Program-made: the position numbers and the translations under genes
Shown here: in pieces, positions 46,901-56,480 of the stretch
Layout of the letters: each line of letters opens with the position of its first letter
Numbering within the stretch: the first letter of the stretch is position 1
Source of the DNA: Sphingomonas sp. Leaf34
GTDB taxonomy: Bacteria > Pseudomonadota > Alphaproteobacteria > Sphingomonadales > Sphingomonadaceae
Length of the DNA: 64,000 nucleotides
Direction of reading: 5' to 3'
NCBI RefSeq assembly: GCF_001421805.1
Contig: NZ_LMLC01000004.1
Span: 310,001 to 374,000, forward strand
The notes under the pieces: model-generated
Seen by the model: only the letters and a program-made list of their open reading frames with translations
What the model was told of the DNA's origin: nothing
Databases searched by the model: none

Positions 46901-48427
46901 GTGACGAAGTGGCAAGGATCTGTGACGCACGCGACCGAGGCCGAGAAGGCCTGGGTCCGCGTTCGGACGTCCTTGCGCGAGTCTGCTGGCACACGGCTGT
47001 TCGAGCAGTGGCTCAAGCCGATCGAACTCATCCGGGGTGAGGATCGCGACACGATCCGCCTCGCGCTACCCTCGGCGTTCATGACGAACTGGGTCCGCAA
47101 TCACTATGCGGACCGACTCGCGCTCGAATTCAAGCAGATCCTGCCGAACGTCCGTACGGTGCAGATCGAGACCCGCGCACCAGGCCGCGCGCCTGTCGTG
47201 CTGGCGATCGAAACCATGCCCGTACCGGACCTGACCGTATCGACCCCCGTACCTGCCCCGATACCTGCAGGCGCCGTCGCGGCGCCGGCGGTGGAGCCTG
47301 CACCGCCGCCCGTCCAGACATCGATGAAGTTCGGTGTTGACCCATCACTAAAGCCCGCGCCTGCGGTCGTCGCGGCACCCGTGCCGGTTGGTGTACCTGC
47401 CGAGCGTCCGCCGCTCGACCCGCGGTATACGTTCGCGCGATTCGTCGTCGATCCATCGAACAAGGTGGCGTTCAACGCGGCCAAGGTGCTCGCCGAGCCC
47501 GGCCCGGTGCGGTTTAGCCCGCTATTTCTTCATAGCGGCACGGGGCAGGGCAAGACCCACCTCATGCACGCGATCGGCCATGCGTTCCTCGAGCATAATC
47601 CGCACGCAATCGTGCTGTGCATGTCCGCTGAGCGCTTCATGTATGATTTCGTCGCGTCGATGCGCGCGCGCGATACGCATGCGTTCAAGCAGCGGCTGCG
47701 CGGCGCCGACCTGCTGCTGATCGACGATCTCCAGTTCATCGCCGGCAAGGACGCGACGCAGGAAGAATTCTTCCACACGGTCAACGAGATCATGGCTGCG
47801 GGCAAGCGGCTGGTGATCTCCGCCGATCGCTGCCCGCAGGCGCTCGAGGGCGTCGAGGCGCGGATCGTCAGCCGCATGTCGGTGGGGCTCGTCGCGGACA
47901 TCAAGGCGCCCGACCTCGTGCTGCGCCGGACGATCCTCGACCGCAAGCTGGTCGACCTGCCCGATATGCGCGTGCCGACCGACGTGCTCGACCTGCTCGC
48001 CAGCCGCATCCATGCGAACATCCGCGAACTGGAAGGCGCGCTCAACCGGGTCGTCGCCTATGCGCAGCTGACCGGGGACACGATCGATCTCGACTTTGCG
48101 GTCGCCACGCTCGGCGAGGTTTTGCGGGGCGCGCAGAAGCGCGTGACGATCGACGAGATCCAGAAGCTGGTGTCGGCGCATTTCGAGCTGAAGCCGCTCG
48201 ACCTGATTTCGGCGCGGCGCGCGCGGGCGGTCGCGCGGCCGCGCCAGATCGCGATGTATCTGGCCAAGCGCCTGACGACGCGGTCGCTGCCCGAGATCGG
48301 GCGGAAATTCGGCGGGCGCGATCACTCGACGGTGATCCACGCGGTGCGCAAGATCGAGGAACTGCGCGATTCGGATCGCGATATCGACGCTGCCGTGCGC
48401 GTGCTGATGCGCGAGCTGGAAGGCTAG
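46901..48427 (+). CDS. dnaA: Chromosomal replication initiator DnaA
   Basis: A 508-residue AAA+ initiator. Domain I (about 8-95) has EAEKAWVRVRTSLRESAGTRLFEQWLKPIEL. A long Pro/Ala/Val-rich linker follows (about 97-180). The AAA+ domain carries Walker A GTGQGKTH (about 211-220), Walker B LLLIDDLQF (about 270) and sensor motifs. Domain IV holds the box-binding signature DHSTVIHAVRKIE (about 474). GTG 46901 is chosen for its GAGGA Shine-Dalgarno 7-10 nt upstream; GTG 46922 is a weaker alternative. It lies 437 bp after rpsT. Confidence 0.97.
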   Translation: MTKWQGSVTHATEAEKAWVRVRTSLRESAGTRLFEQWLKPIELIRGEDRDTIRLALPSAFMTNWVRNHYADRLALEFKQILPNVRTVQIETRAPGRAPVVLAIETMPVPDLTVSTPVPAPIPAGAVAAPAVEPAPPPVQTSMKFGVDPSLKPAPAVVAAPVPVGVPAERPPLDPRYTFARFVVDPSNKVAFNAAKVLAEPGPVRFSPLFLHSGTGQGKTHLMHAIGHAFLEHNPHAIVLCMSAERFMYDFVASMRARDTHAFKQRLRGADLLLIDDLQFIAGKDATQEEFFHTVNEIMAAGKRLVISADRCPQALEGVEARIVSRMSVGLVADIKAPDLVLRRTILDRKLVDLPDMRVPTDVLDLLASRIHANIRELEGALNRVVAYAQLTGDTIDLDFAVATLGEVLRGAQKRVTIDEIQKLVSAHFELKPLDLISARRARAVARPRQIAMYLAKRLTTRSLPEIGRKFGGRDHSTVIHAVRKIEELRDSDRDIDAAVRVLMRELEG

Positions 48428-48445
48428 GGCGAGCCTTCTCTAGTT

Positions 48446-48610
48446 CTCCCGCGAAGGCGGGAGCCCAGTCTGGGCCCCCGCCTTCGCGGGGGTCCATGAT
48501 CGAACGCCGTCAAAAATAGCGACCGTCATCCCAGCGAAAGCTGGGATCTTCTCGTGTGGCGGATGTCGCGTGCAACGAGAAATACCCCAGCTTTCGCTGG
48601 GGTGAAGGTC
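48446..48610. repeat. Two extragenic palindrome units (family B) after dnaA
   Basis: The first unit, CCCGCGAAGGCGGG with CCCCGCCTTCGCGGGG, is at 48448-48492. The second pairs CCCAGCGAAAGCTGGG near 48530 with CCCCAGCTTTCGCTGGGG near 48595. They fill the space between the convergent dnaA and trpS genes and may end both transcripts. Confidence 0.8.
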
Positions 48611-48657
48611 ATTTGTCGAAAGGTCGGCTAGAGTTGCCGGGCGAACCCGGCCGGGCC

Positions 48658-49665
48658 TCAGACTTGCAACCCCATCGCGTCTTGCGTCTGCTTGAGCACC
48701 GGCGCCGCGAGCGCGCGCGCCTTCTCGGCGCCGGCCTGCAACACCGCGGTCACCGCGCTGCGATCGTCGAGGAGGCGCACCATCTCGTCACGGATCGGGC
48801 CGAGCTTGGCCACCGCCAGATCGGCCAGCGCTGGCTTGAACGCACCGAAGCCCTTGCCGCCATATTCGCCCAGCACGCTCGCCACGTCGGTATCCGCCAG
48901 CGCGGCGTAGATCGTCAGCAGGTTGCGCGCCTCGGCGCGGTCGCCGAGTTCGTCCGCGGTCGCGGGCAACAGGTCCGGATCGGTCTTCGCCTTGCGGAAC
49001 TTGTCGGCGATCGTGTCGTCGCTGTCGATCAGCTTGACCACCGATTGCTCGGAGGGGTTGGACTTCGACATCTTCGCCGACGCATCGCGCAACGACATGA
49101 TCCGCGGCGCGGCCTTGCTGATCAGCGGGGCGGGGAGCGTGAACAGGTCGACGCCGTAATCGCCATTGAACTTGGTTGCGATGTCGCGCGCGAGTTCGAG
49201 ATGCTGCTTCTGGTCCTCGCCGACGGGCACGTGCGTCGCGTTGTAGAGCAGAACGTCGGCGGCCATCAGCACGGGGTAATCATACAGCCCGACGCTCGCG
49301 CCCTCGCGGTTCTTGCCCGCCTTGTCCTTGAACTGAGTCATGCGGTTCAGCCAGCCGACCCGCGCGACGGTGTTGAGCAGCCATGCCATCTCGCTGTGCG
49401 CGGGCACGCGCGCCTGGTTGAAAAGGATCGACTTGGCCGGATCGATGCCCGCCGCAATCATCGTCGCGGCGACCTCGATCGTGTGCGACGACAAGTCGGC
49501 CGGGGCGATCCATTCGGTCGGCGCGTGCAAGTCGGCGATGAAGAACATCGACTCCCCGCCCTGCGCCGCGACGTCGTCCTGCAGCGTCACCCACTGCTTC
49601 ACCGCCCCCAGGTAATTGCCGAGATGGAGATTACCGGTGGGCTTGATGCCGGAGACGACGCGCAT
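48658..49665 (-). CDS. trpS: Tryptophanyl-tRNA synthetase
   Basis: A 335-residue class I synthetase charging tRNA-Trp. The HIGH-type motif appears as PTGNLHLGNYLG (residues 9-20) and the KMSKS loop as AKMSKSNPS (about 196-204). MFFIADLHAPT and QKQHLELARDIA complete the family pattern. It lies 8 bp downstream of murJ on the same strand and is probably co-transcribed with it. Confidence 0.98.
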   Translation of the reverse strand: MRVVSGIKPTGNLHLGNYLGAVKQWVTLQDDVAAQGGESMFFIADLHAPTEWIAPADLSSHTIEVAATMIAAGIDPAKSILFNQARVPAHSEMAWLLNTVARVGWLNRMTQFKDKAGKNREGASVGLYDYPVLMAADVLLYNATHVPVGEDQKQHLELARDIATKFNGDYGVDLFTLPAPLISKAAPRIMSLRDASAKMSKSNPSEQSVVKLIDSDDTIADKFRKAKTDPDLLPATADELGDRAEARNLLTIYAALADTDVASVLGEYGGKGFGAFKPALADLAVAKLGPIRDEMVRLLDDRSAVTAVLQAGAEKARALAAPVLKQTQDAMGLQV

Positions 49666-49673
49666 AGTGAAAC

Positions 49674-51239
49674 CTATCTAGAACGACGCAGAAGCGTGGA
49701 GATGTCGCCCAGCCGGAACGCGCCGGTGAGCAATGTCGCGATCGCATAGACGACGCCGCCGGTCGCGACCAGCACCAGCATCGCCCCCCAGCGCTCGACG
49801 CTGCTGCCCGTCACGAACGGCTGGAACAGGTCGTTGAGGAAATACATCACGCCGCCCATGATGAGCGCCGCGACCACCAGCCGCCATGTCCGCCGGACCA
49901 GCCGCGCGTCGGGAGTGAAGTGCCCGCGGCGGACGAGCGTGCGATACAGCATCGCGACGTTGACCGTGCTCGCGATCGCAGTGGCGAGCGGCGGGCCCAT
50001 ATGGCCGAGCGGCTTGATGAAGGCGAGGTTGAGGACGAGGTTCACGACCATCGACATCGTTGCGTACCGCACCGGCGTCTTCGTGTCGGAGCGCGCATAA
50101 TAGCCCGGCGTCAGCACCTTCACGAGAATGTACGACGGCAGCCCGATCGAGAAAGCGGCAAGCGCCTGCGCGGTCAGCACGCTGTCGTCGAGCGCGAACT
50201 TGCCGTGCTGGAACAGCGCGCCGACGATCGGCACGCCGCACACGATCAGCGCGACGGTGGCCGGCAGCGTCAGAAACAGCGCGAGCTCCATGCCGCGATT
50301 CTGCGTCGCCATCGCCTCCGCCTCCTCGCCGCGGCCGAGCTGGCGCGAGATGGTCGGGAGCAGGACGGTGCCGAGCCCGATCCCGATCAGACCGAGCGGC
50401 AACTGGTTCAGCCGGTCGGCGAAATAAATGTACGACACCGAGCCCGCAGGGAGGAGCGCTGCGGCGAGCGCGGTCGAGACGACGAGGTTGATCTGGACCG
50501 CGCCCGCGCCGGCGGCGGCGGGCCAGATGAGCGACATCAGTTTCTTCACGTCGGGGTTGAGCTGCGGGCGCTTGAGGCGGAGCGAGACGCCCGACTTACG
50601 GCAGGCCCAGATCAACCAGCCGAGTTGCAGCGCGCCCGACACGGTGACCGCGATAGCCTGGTTGCGCGCGGTCAGCAGCGGCTGGTGATCGTGGAACAGC
50701 AGCAGAGCGGCGATCAGCGTCGCGTTCAGCAGGATCGGCGCCGCGGCGTTGATCCAGAATTTGTGCAGCGAATTGAGGATGCCCCCGAGCAGCGAGACAA
50801 GGCTGATCAGCAGCAGATAGGGCAGGGTGATCCGCGACAGGTGGACGACATAGTCGAACCGCTCTGCGCTCGCGCCGTTGAACCCGAAGGTCAGGAGCCA
50901 TGTGACGGGCCAGGCCGCAATTTCGAGCAGCACGGTCATGCCGATCAGCACCGGCAGCAGTACCGACAGCGCGTCCTCGGCAAAGGCGATGCCGTCGGGC
51001 AGGCCACCGCCATTCTTGTCGCCCACCTTCCGATTGAACATCGGAATGAACGCGGCGGCAAACGCGCCCTCGGCGAAGAGCGCGCGGAACATGTTGGGGA
51101 GGCGGAACGCGATCAGGAACGCGTCCGACGCGAACCCGGCACCGACGAACCGCGCAAACAGCGAATCGCGTACCAACCCCAGGACACGGCTGGCGAGCGT
51201 CAGCCCGCCGACCGATCCCAGCGCCTTGGTCAGGTTCAT
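49674..51239 (-). CDS. murJ: Lipid II flippase MurJ
   Basis: A 521-residue polytopic protein with about 14 membrane helices, of the MviN/MurJ family, which flips lipid II to the periplasmic face for peptidoglycan synthesis. Seen: the N-terminal block TLASRVLGLVRDSLFARFVGAG, FRLPNMFRALFAEGAFAAAFIP, and GIGLGTVLLPTISRQLGRG with ADRLNQLPLGLIG. It lies between secB (26 bp upstream) and trpS in a minus-strand operon. Confidence 0.97.
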   Translation of the reverse strand: MNLTKALGSVGGLTLASRVLGLVRDSLFARFVGAGFASDAFLIAFRLPNMFRALFAEGAFAAAFIPMFNRKVGDKNGGGLPDGIAFAEDALSVLLPVLIGMTVLLEIAAWPVTWLLTFGFNGASAERFDYVVHLSRITLPYLLLISLVSLLGGILNSLHKFWINAAAPILLNATLIAALLLFHDHQPLLTARNQAIAVTVSGALQLGWLIWACRKSGVSLRLKRPQLNPDVKKLMSLIWPAAAGAGAVQINLVVSTALAAALLPAGSVSYIYFADRLNQLPLGLIGIGLGTVLLPTISRQLGRGEEAEAMATQNRGMELALFLTLPATVALIVCGVPIVGALFQHGKFALDDSVLTAQALAAFSIGLPSYILVKVLTPGYYARSDTKTPVRYATMSMVVNLVLNLAFIKPLGHMGPPLATAIASTVNVAMLYRTLVRRGHFTPDARLVRRTWRLVVAALIMGGVMYFLNDLFQPFVTGSSVERWGAMLVLVATGGVVYAIATLLTGAFRLGDISTLLRRSR

Positions 51240-51265
51240 TTAAATTGCGCTCCGCCCCCGGTCGA

Positions 51266-51790
51266 TCAGGCCTGGCCGAAATCGCCGACGTTCGGCTGAA
51301 TGCCCTGCTGTTCGGACTGAGTCAGGTACAACTGGCCGAAATCGATCGGCTCGAGCAGCAGCGGCGGGAAGCCGCCGTCACGCACCGCATCCGACAGCAC
51401 GCGGCGGGCGAACGGGAACAGCAGGCGCGGGGCCTCGCCCAGCAGGAACGGCTGGACATGCTCGGCGGGGATGTTGCGCAGCCCGAAGAGGCCTGCGTAC
51501 GACAGGTCGACGATGAACGCGACCTGGCCCTCGGTCTCGGCGCGGACGTCGATCTTCAGCACGACCTCGTGCACCTCGTCGCCGACCTGCGCCGCGCCGA
51601 TGTTGAACTGCACGTCGATCGCCGGCGGGGTCTGGTTCTGGTAGACCGCAGGTGCGTTCGGGTTCTCGAACGACAGATCCTTGACATATTGCGAGATCAG
51701 CCCGGCTGCGGGGATCGTGTCCTCGCCGTTGGCGAACGCCTGGTCGCCCATCTGGCCGGGCGCGGTCACGCCATTGTCCTGATCATCCAT
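51266..51790 (-). CDS. secB: Protein-export chaperone SecB
   Basis: A 174-residue tetrameric chaperone that holds preproteins unfolded and passes them to SecA. Family blocks: ISQYVKDLSFENPNAP, DVQFNIGAAQVGDEVHEVVLKIDVRAE, VDLSYAGLFGLRNIP and LLFPFARRVLSDAVRDGGFPPLLLEPIDF. Acidic tails at both ends. First gene of secB-murJ-trpS, divergent from the Tim44-like gene over about 170 bp. Confidence 0.98.
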   Translation of the reverse strand: MDDQDNGVTAPGQMGDQAFANGEDTIPAAGLISQYVKDLSFENPNAPAVYQNQTPPAIDVQFNIGAAQVGDEVHEVVLKIDVRAETEGQVAFIVDLSYAGLFGLRNIPAEHVQPFLLGEAPRLLFPFARRVLSDAVRDGGFPPLLLEPIDFGQLYLTQSEQQGIQPNVGDFGQA

Positions 51791-51957
51791 TCGTCGTGTC
51801 CTTGCGAAGAAGCGTGAAATAGGGACCGAAGCGGCACGCTTGCGCGTTCATATCGGTCAGGCGGCTGCGAGTAGCAGTGCCGACCGGGTGTTTCAACGGG
51901 CCCGGGTTTGAATAAGCGCAGCTTTGGCCTATGTTAGTCCGAAGATCGGAGGCACGG

Positions 51958-52602
51958 TTGTTTTACGTAGTTCTTCTCGCGATGGTTGCAGGCTTCTTGG
52001 CGATGCGACTGTATAGCGTGCTCGGCAAGCGGACAGGGCATGAACAGCCCTTGCCGCGCACGGCCGAGGACCGCCCTGCGCTCGCCGCCGTTCCGCGAAC
52101 GGTCGATGCGACGCCCGAGCCCCGCGAGGTCGTCAGCCGGAATATCGAGCCGCGCGCCGAAGCGGGCCTGCGCGCGATCGTTGCCGCCGAATCCGGGTTC
52201 GACGTCAACCAGTTCCTCGAGGGCGCGCAAGGCGCCTATCGGATGGTGCTCGAGGCGTTCTGGAAGGGTGACGAGGACGAACTCGGCTATCTCGCCGAGG
52301 ACGACGTCCGTACCGCGTTTGCCGAGGCGATTGCGGCGCGTGTTGCCGCAGGCGAAGTGCTCGACAATCGTCTCGTCTCGATCGAACGCGCGGTGATCGC
52401 CGATGCGAGTGTATCGGGCCGCGATGCGCGGATCACGGTACGCTTCGACGCGGATATCGCGGCGGTCACGCGCGACGGCGAGGGCAATGTCCTGGCCGGG
52501 TCGCTGACCGATGCGGTCGAGACGCACGACGTCTGGACCTTCGCACGGACGCTCAAGAGCAGCGATCCGAACTGGAAGCTCGCCGACACCGACGAGGCGT
52601 GA
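51958..52602 (+). CDS. Tim44/TimA-like domain protein
   Basis: About 214 residues. A single N-terminal membrane helix (FYVVLLAMVAGFLAMRLYSVLGKRTG) precedes a charged linker and a C-terminal Tim44-like domain (about 75-210) with FLEGAQGAYRMVLEAFWKGDEDEL. The start is placed at TTG 51958, which has a perfect GGAGG 5 nt upstream and gives the family's usual N-terminus; an ATG nine codons earlier lacks this support. Alphaproteobacterial relatives are inner-membrane adaptors for envelope proteins. Its stop overlaps the mltA start (GTGA). Divergent from secB. Confidence 0.88.
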   Translation: MFYVVLLAMVAGFLAMRLYSVLGKRTGHEQPLPRTAEDRPALAAVPRTVDATPEPREVVSRNIEPRAEAGLRAIVAAESGFDVNQFLEGAQGAYRMVLEAFWKGDEDELGYLAEDDVRTAFAEAIAARVAAGEVLDNRLVSIERAVIADASVSGRDARITVRFDADIAAVTRDGEGNVLAGSLTDAVETHDVWTFARTLKSSDPNWKLADTDEA

Positions 52603-53978
52603 TCGTGCAGTTCAGAGGGCGCGCGCTCGGGGGCCTGGGTCTCTCGTTGCTGGTCAGCGCGTGCGTCGGTGGCGTCGAGCCGCCACGATCGGGACCCGCG
52701 CCCGTCGATCGCGGCGGTACTACCGACAGCAATTCTCCTCGCGAACCGGTTCGCGTCCATCCCTCCCGCGATACGGGCGCTTCGCCCAATATTCGCGGAA
52801 TCCAGATGCCGGCGCGGATCGTCGGCGCGGTGCCGATGCTCCCTGTTCCGGTGATCGCGCCGACTGCGCCGGTCAATGCAGCCGCCGCGGGCGTGGTCGC
52901 TGGCCCGGCGATCGCGAGCTTGCCGATCGACGAGACGCAGGCGCAGTCGGCGCTGTCCGCCTTCGTGACCAGTTGCCCGTCGCTGGTCCGGCGCTCCGAT
53001 ACGTCGGGTCTCACGCGTGGCGCCGATTGGCAGCCCGCCTGTACCGCGGCGGCTTCGGTCCCCCGCGGCGGCGCGCGCGTCTTTTTCAACCAATGGTTCG
53101 AGGCGGCGCAGGTCGGCGACGGCAAGGCGTTCGCGACCGGCTATTACGAACCCGAGATAGCAGGATCGCTCGAGCGGCGTGACGGCTATGCGCCCATCTA
53201 CGGCCGGCCGAACGACCTGATCGATGTAGATCTCGGCGCGTTCTCGACCAGCTTGAAGGGCAAGAAGGTCCGCGGTCGCGTCGATCGCAGCAATCTGGTG
53301 CCCTATTATGATCGTACCGCGATCGAGCAGGGCGCCATCGACGGTCGCGCGCCGATCCTCGCCTGGGCGCGCGATCCGGTCGAGCTGTTCTTCCTCCAGA
53401 TCCAGGGATCGGGGCGGTTGCGCCTGCCGGACGGCGAGATCCTGCGGATCGGCTATGCGACGCAGAACGGTCGCGATTATACCGGCATCGGCGCGCTGAT
53501 GAAATCGCGCGGCTTGCTGCAACCTGGGCAGACCTCGATGCAGGGCATCGTCGCGTGGTTGCATGCGCATCCGGCCGAAGGCCAGGCGATCATGCGCGAG
53601 AACAAGAGCTTTGTCTTCTTTCGCGAGTTGGAGGGCGCACCGCTGGGCGCGCTCGGCCTGCCCGTGACCGGTCAGGTGAGCGCTGCGGCCGACGTCAAGT
53701 TCGTGCCGCTCGGCGCGCCCGTGTTCCTCTCGCTCGATCGCCAGGACGCGAGCGGGATGTGGGTCGCACAGGATACCGGCGGCGCGATCAAGGGCAGCAA
53801 CCGTTTCGATACGTTCTGGGGCGCGGGCCCCGCCGCGGAGTCGACCGCGGGCGGCATGGCCGGGCGCGGTACCGCGTTCCTGCTGCTGCCGATCGGTACC
53901 GTGCAGCGGCTCAACGGCCAGCGGTTCAACGGTCTAGCGAATGGGGCGCAAGATGGCGGGCCGACCGCTCAACCCTGA
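52599..53978 (+). CDS. mltA: Membrane-bound lytic murein transglycosylase A
   Basis: About 459 residues. A lipoprotein signal (lipobox VSAC near residue 22) is followed by a long Pro/Ala-rich linker. The MltA double-psi barrel core begins around residue 100 and includes GYYEPEIAGSLERRDGYAPIYGRP and FFLQIQGSGRL. The C-terminal 3D domain has DRQDASGMWVAQDTGGAIKG with catalytic Asp. It cleaves peptidoglycan glycan strands to anhydromuramyl ends. GTG 52599 overlaps the upstream stop; GTG 52605 is possible too. Its end overlaps the Smr gene by 38 bp in another frame. Confidence 0.94.
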   Translation: MIVQFRGRALGGLGLSLLVSACVGGVEPPRSGPAPVDRGGTTDSNSPREPVRVHPSRDTGASPNIRGIQMPARIVGAVPMLPVPVIAPTAPVNAAAAGVVAGPAIASLPIDETQAQSALSAFVTSCPSLVRRSDTSGLTRGADWQPACTAAASVPRGGARVFFNQWFEAAQVGDGKAFATGYYEPEIAGSLERRDGYAPIYGRPNDLIDVDLGAFSTSLKGKKVRGRVDRSNLVPYYDRTAIEQGAIDGRAPILAWARDPVELFFLQIQGSGRLRLPDGEILRIGYATQNGRDYTGIGALMKSRGLLQPGQTSMQGIVAWLHAHPAEGQAIMRENKSFVFFRELEGAPLGALGLPVTGQVSAAADVKFVPLGAPVFLSLDRQDASGMWVAQDTGGAIKGSNRFDTFWGAGPAAESTAGGMAGRGTAFLLLPIGTVQRLNGQRFNGLANGAQDGGPTAQP

Positions 53979-54582
53979 CGAGGCGCAGCTCTGGGCGCGC
54001 GTGATGGCGAGCGTCCGGCCGATGCGCGTCGTCGCGGTTCGTATCCCGGACCGCGCGCCGCCGTTGCCGCCACCGCCAAAGCCGCTGATCGGGCCCAACG
54101 GGAAGATCATTCCGCCACCGCCCGCGCCGATGGGCCGGGTCAAGCCGATCGTCCGGACCGTCGTCACGCCGTTCGCAAGCCGACCCGGCGCAAGGCCGGC
54201 TGTCGCGCCGCGTCCGGTCGCCCGACCCATTACCGCGAACACGCTCGACGGCGGCTGGGACAAGCGGCTGACGCGAGGTGTGGTTAGCCCCGACAGTTCG
54301 ATCGATCTGCACGGGCATACGCTGGCGTCGGCGCATGCGATGCTCGATGTCGGGCTTGGCCGGGCGATCGCGCGTGGTGATCGCGTGCTGCTGCTGGTGA
54401 CGGGCAAGCCGCCACGGCCAGAGAGCGAGCGCCCGCATGCCCGCGGTGCGATCCGGTCGGCGGTGACGGACTGGCTGGCGGGCTCGCGTCACGCGGACTC
54501 GATCGCTGCCGTCCGCGGCGCGCATCCGCGGCACGGTGGGCAGGGGGCCTTGTACATCGTCCTGCGCCGCGGGCGGGAGTAG
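53941..54582 (+). CDS. Smr (MutS2 C-terminal-like) domain protein
   Basis: A 213-residue protein with a basic, Pro/Ala-rich N-terminal half and a C-terminal Smr domain (about 118-210) marked by SSIDLHGHTLASAHAMLDVGL, LLLVTGK and GGQGALYIVLRR. Smr domains bind or nick nucleic acids; stand-alone members are linked to RNA cleavage and ribosome rescue. Start at ATG 53941 or 53953, both inside the mltA 3' end. Tim44-like, mltA and smr occur together in many sphingomonads and other alphaproteobacteria. Confidence 0.9.
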   Translation: MGRKMAGRPLNPDEAQLWARVMASVRPMRVVAVRIPDRAPPLPPPPKPLIGPNGKIIPPPPAPMGRVKPIVRTVVTPFASRPGARPAVAPRPVARPITANTLDGGWDKRLTRGVVSPDSSIDLHGHTLASAHAMLDVGLGRAIARGDRVLLLVTGKPPRPESERPHARGAIRSAVTDWLAGSRHADSIAAVRGAHPRHGGQGALYIVLRRGRE

Positions 54583-54599
54583 CGCGCGGCCAACCGACG

Positions 54600-55721
54600 C
54601 TAACGCAGCGCCCGTTCGATCACGTCTGCATAGATGTCTGCCAGCTTCCGCAGGTCCTCGACCGCGACCGCCTCGTCGACCTTGTGCATGGTCGCGTTGA
54701 TCAGCCCGAACTCGACCACCGGGCACAGCCGCGACAGGAACCGAGCGTCGGAGGTGCCACCGGTAGTTGACAGCGCCGGCGTGATCCCGGTCGCCGCGAG
54801 GATCGCCTCCGACAGCAACGTTGAAAACGCGCCCGGCTCGGTCAGGAACGCCTCGCCCGAGACCTTGCCCGTCACCAGCGCGCCTGGCGCATGACGTTCG
54901 GCGATCTCGCGGATCCGCGCAATCAGGTCACCGCCGCCATGACGATCGTTGAACCGAATGCTGAGCCGCGCCGAGGCGTGTGCCGGGATAACGTTGTGCG
55001 CGGGGTTGCCGACCGTGATGTCGGTGACCTCGATGTTCGACGGCTGGAACCAGTCGGTCCCCTCGTCGAGCACGACGGTCTCGATCTCGGCAAGGACCGC
55101 GATCAGTCGCGGGATCGGGTTATCCGCCAGATGCGGGTAGGCGACATGCCCCTGGCGCCCCGGCACGTCGATCCAGATGTTGACCGAGCCACGTCGCCCG
55201 ATCTTGACCATGTCGCCAAGCTGCGTGGTCGAGGTCGGCTCGCCGACTAAACACAATTCGGGTACGATCCCGCGCACAGCCATACGCTCCATCAACGCGA
55301 CGGTACCATAGGTCGCCGGGCCCTCCTCGTCCCCGGTGATGATCAGCGACAGCGTGCCCGTGTCGGCATCGCTCCGGCTGGCGGCGGCGACGAAGGCTGC
55401 GACCGCGCCCTTCATGTCGACCGCACCACGTCCGTACAGCAGCCCGCCGCTGACCTCACCGGACCAGGGCGATCCGGTCCAGCCCTCACCGGGCGGCACG
55501 ACGTCGACATGCCCGGCAAACGCCAGATGCCGCGTGCCGTCACCGCGCGTGGCGAGCAGATTCTCGACCGGGCCGTCCGGTGCCTCTCCGACCACGAACC
55601 GGTCGACCGCGAAGCCGATCGGCACGAGCGCCGCTTCCAGCACGTCGAAGACCGTTCCACGCGCGGGGGTGACACTGTCCGCGCGCAACAGCGCCTGGGT
55701 CAGGTGAACGGGGTCGATCAC
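54600..55721 (-). CDS. dapE: Succinyl-diaminopimelate desuccinylase
   Basis: A 373-residue M20 metallopeptidase producing LL-diaminopimelate for lysine and peptidoglycan. Metal and active-site motifs: LAFAGHVDVVPPG (His, Asp), LYGRGAVDMKGAVAAF (Asp) and IITGDEEGPATYGT (Glu-Glu); the dimerisation domain and TGGTSDARFL complete the family. The start is GTG 55721, giving the usual DPVHLTQALLRADSVTP N-terminus; the longer open frame upstream is a shadow of the GST gene. It lies 13 bp after the GST stop. Confidence 0.96.
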   Translation of the reverse strand: MIDPVHLTQALLRADSVTPARGTVFDVLEAALVPIGFAVDRFVVGEAPDGPVENLLATRGDGTRHLAFAGHVDVVPPGEGWTGSPWSGEVSGGLLYGRGAVDMKGAVAAFVAAASRSDADTGTLSLIITGDEEGPATYGTVALMERMAVRGIVPELCLVGEPTSTTQLGDMVKIGRRGSVNIWIDVPGRQGHVAYPHLADNPIPRLIAVLAEIETVVLDEGTDWFQPSNIEVTDITVGNPAHNVIPAHASARLSIRFNDRHGGGDLIARIREIAERHAPGALVTGKVSGEAFLTEPGAFSTLLSEAILAATGITPALSTTGGTSDARFLSRLCPVVEFGLINATMHKVDEAVAVEDLRKLADIYADVIERALR

Positions 55722-55734
55722 GCCGCGGTCGCGA

Positions 55735-56406
55735 TCAGGCGGGTGTCGCGACCGGCTGCTCATATTGCTCGAGCACCCATTCCTCTTCCTGCGCGGACGC
55801 GATCCAGTCCTGCATGAAGGGATGTTCGAACATGGCCTGCATATAGCCGGCGGCAAAGCGCGCGATCGGCAGCTGGTAGGTGACGATCCGCGTGACGACC
55901 GGCGCGAACATGATGTCTGCGGCACCGAACTGCCCGAACAGGAAATCGCCGCCGCCGCCGAAGCGTGCGCGCGCCTGTGCCCAGATCTCCATGATCCGCT
56001 GCAATTCGGCGAGCACGTCGTCATCGGGCGTGCGCGCGGGGAACACCTGCCGCACGTTCATGCTGTGCTTGCGGCGCAGCGCGGCAAAGCTCGAATGCAT
56101 CTCCGCCGCCATCGATCGCGCCATCGCGCGCGCGGCATTGTCCTCGGGCCAGAACCGCTCGCGCCCGACCTTGTCGGAGAGGTAGTCGACGATCGCTAAG
56201 CTGTCCCACACTACCGCGTCGCCGTCCCACAGGATCGGCACCTTGCCCGACGACGGTGCGAACTCGTCGCCCGCGCGGCGCTTTTCCCAATCGGCGTCGT
56301 ACATCGGCACGACCACCTCCTCGAACGGCAGCCCCGCCTGCTTGCACGCGAGCCAGCCGCGCAGCGACCAAGAGGAATAAGCCTTGTTGCCGATGATCAG
56401 TTTCAT
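55735..56406 (-). CDS. Glutathione S-transferase family protein
   Basis: A 223-residue two-domain GST. The N-terminal thioredoxin-like domain has MKLIIGNKAYSSWSLRGWLACKQAGLPFEEV, with Ser residues in the position that activates glutathione. SGKVPILWDGDAVVWDSLAIVDYL gives the cis-Pro and SNAIL-type Asp-Ser. The C-terminal helical domain has FGAADIMFAPVVTRI. ATG 56406 starts the family N-terminus. dapE follows closely on the same strand. The substrate is unknown. Confidence 0.92.
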   Translation of the reverse strand: MKLIIGNKAYSSWSLRGWLACKQAGLPFEEVVVPMYDADWEKRRAGDEFAPSSGKVPILWDGDAVVWDSLAIVDYLSDKVGRERFWPEDNAARAMARSMAAEMHSSFAALRRKHSMNVRQVFPARTPDDDVLAELQRIMEIWAQARARFGGGGDFLFGQFGAADIMFAPVVTRIVTYQLPIARFAAGYMQAMFEHPFMQDWIASAQEEEWVLEQYEQPVATPA

Positions 56407-56480
56407 GTGCGCGGTGCTAGGCCAGGGGGCGACAAGAGGCAATCGCCCCGCTCATATCTCCGCTGCACGGCGTGCACGGG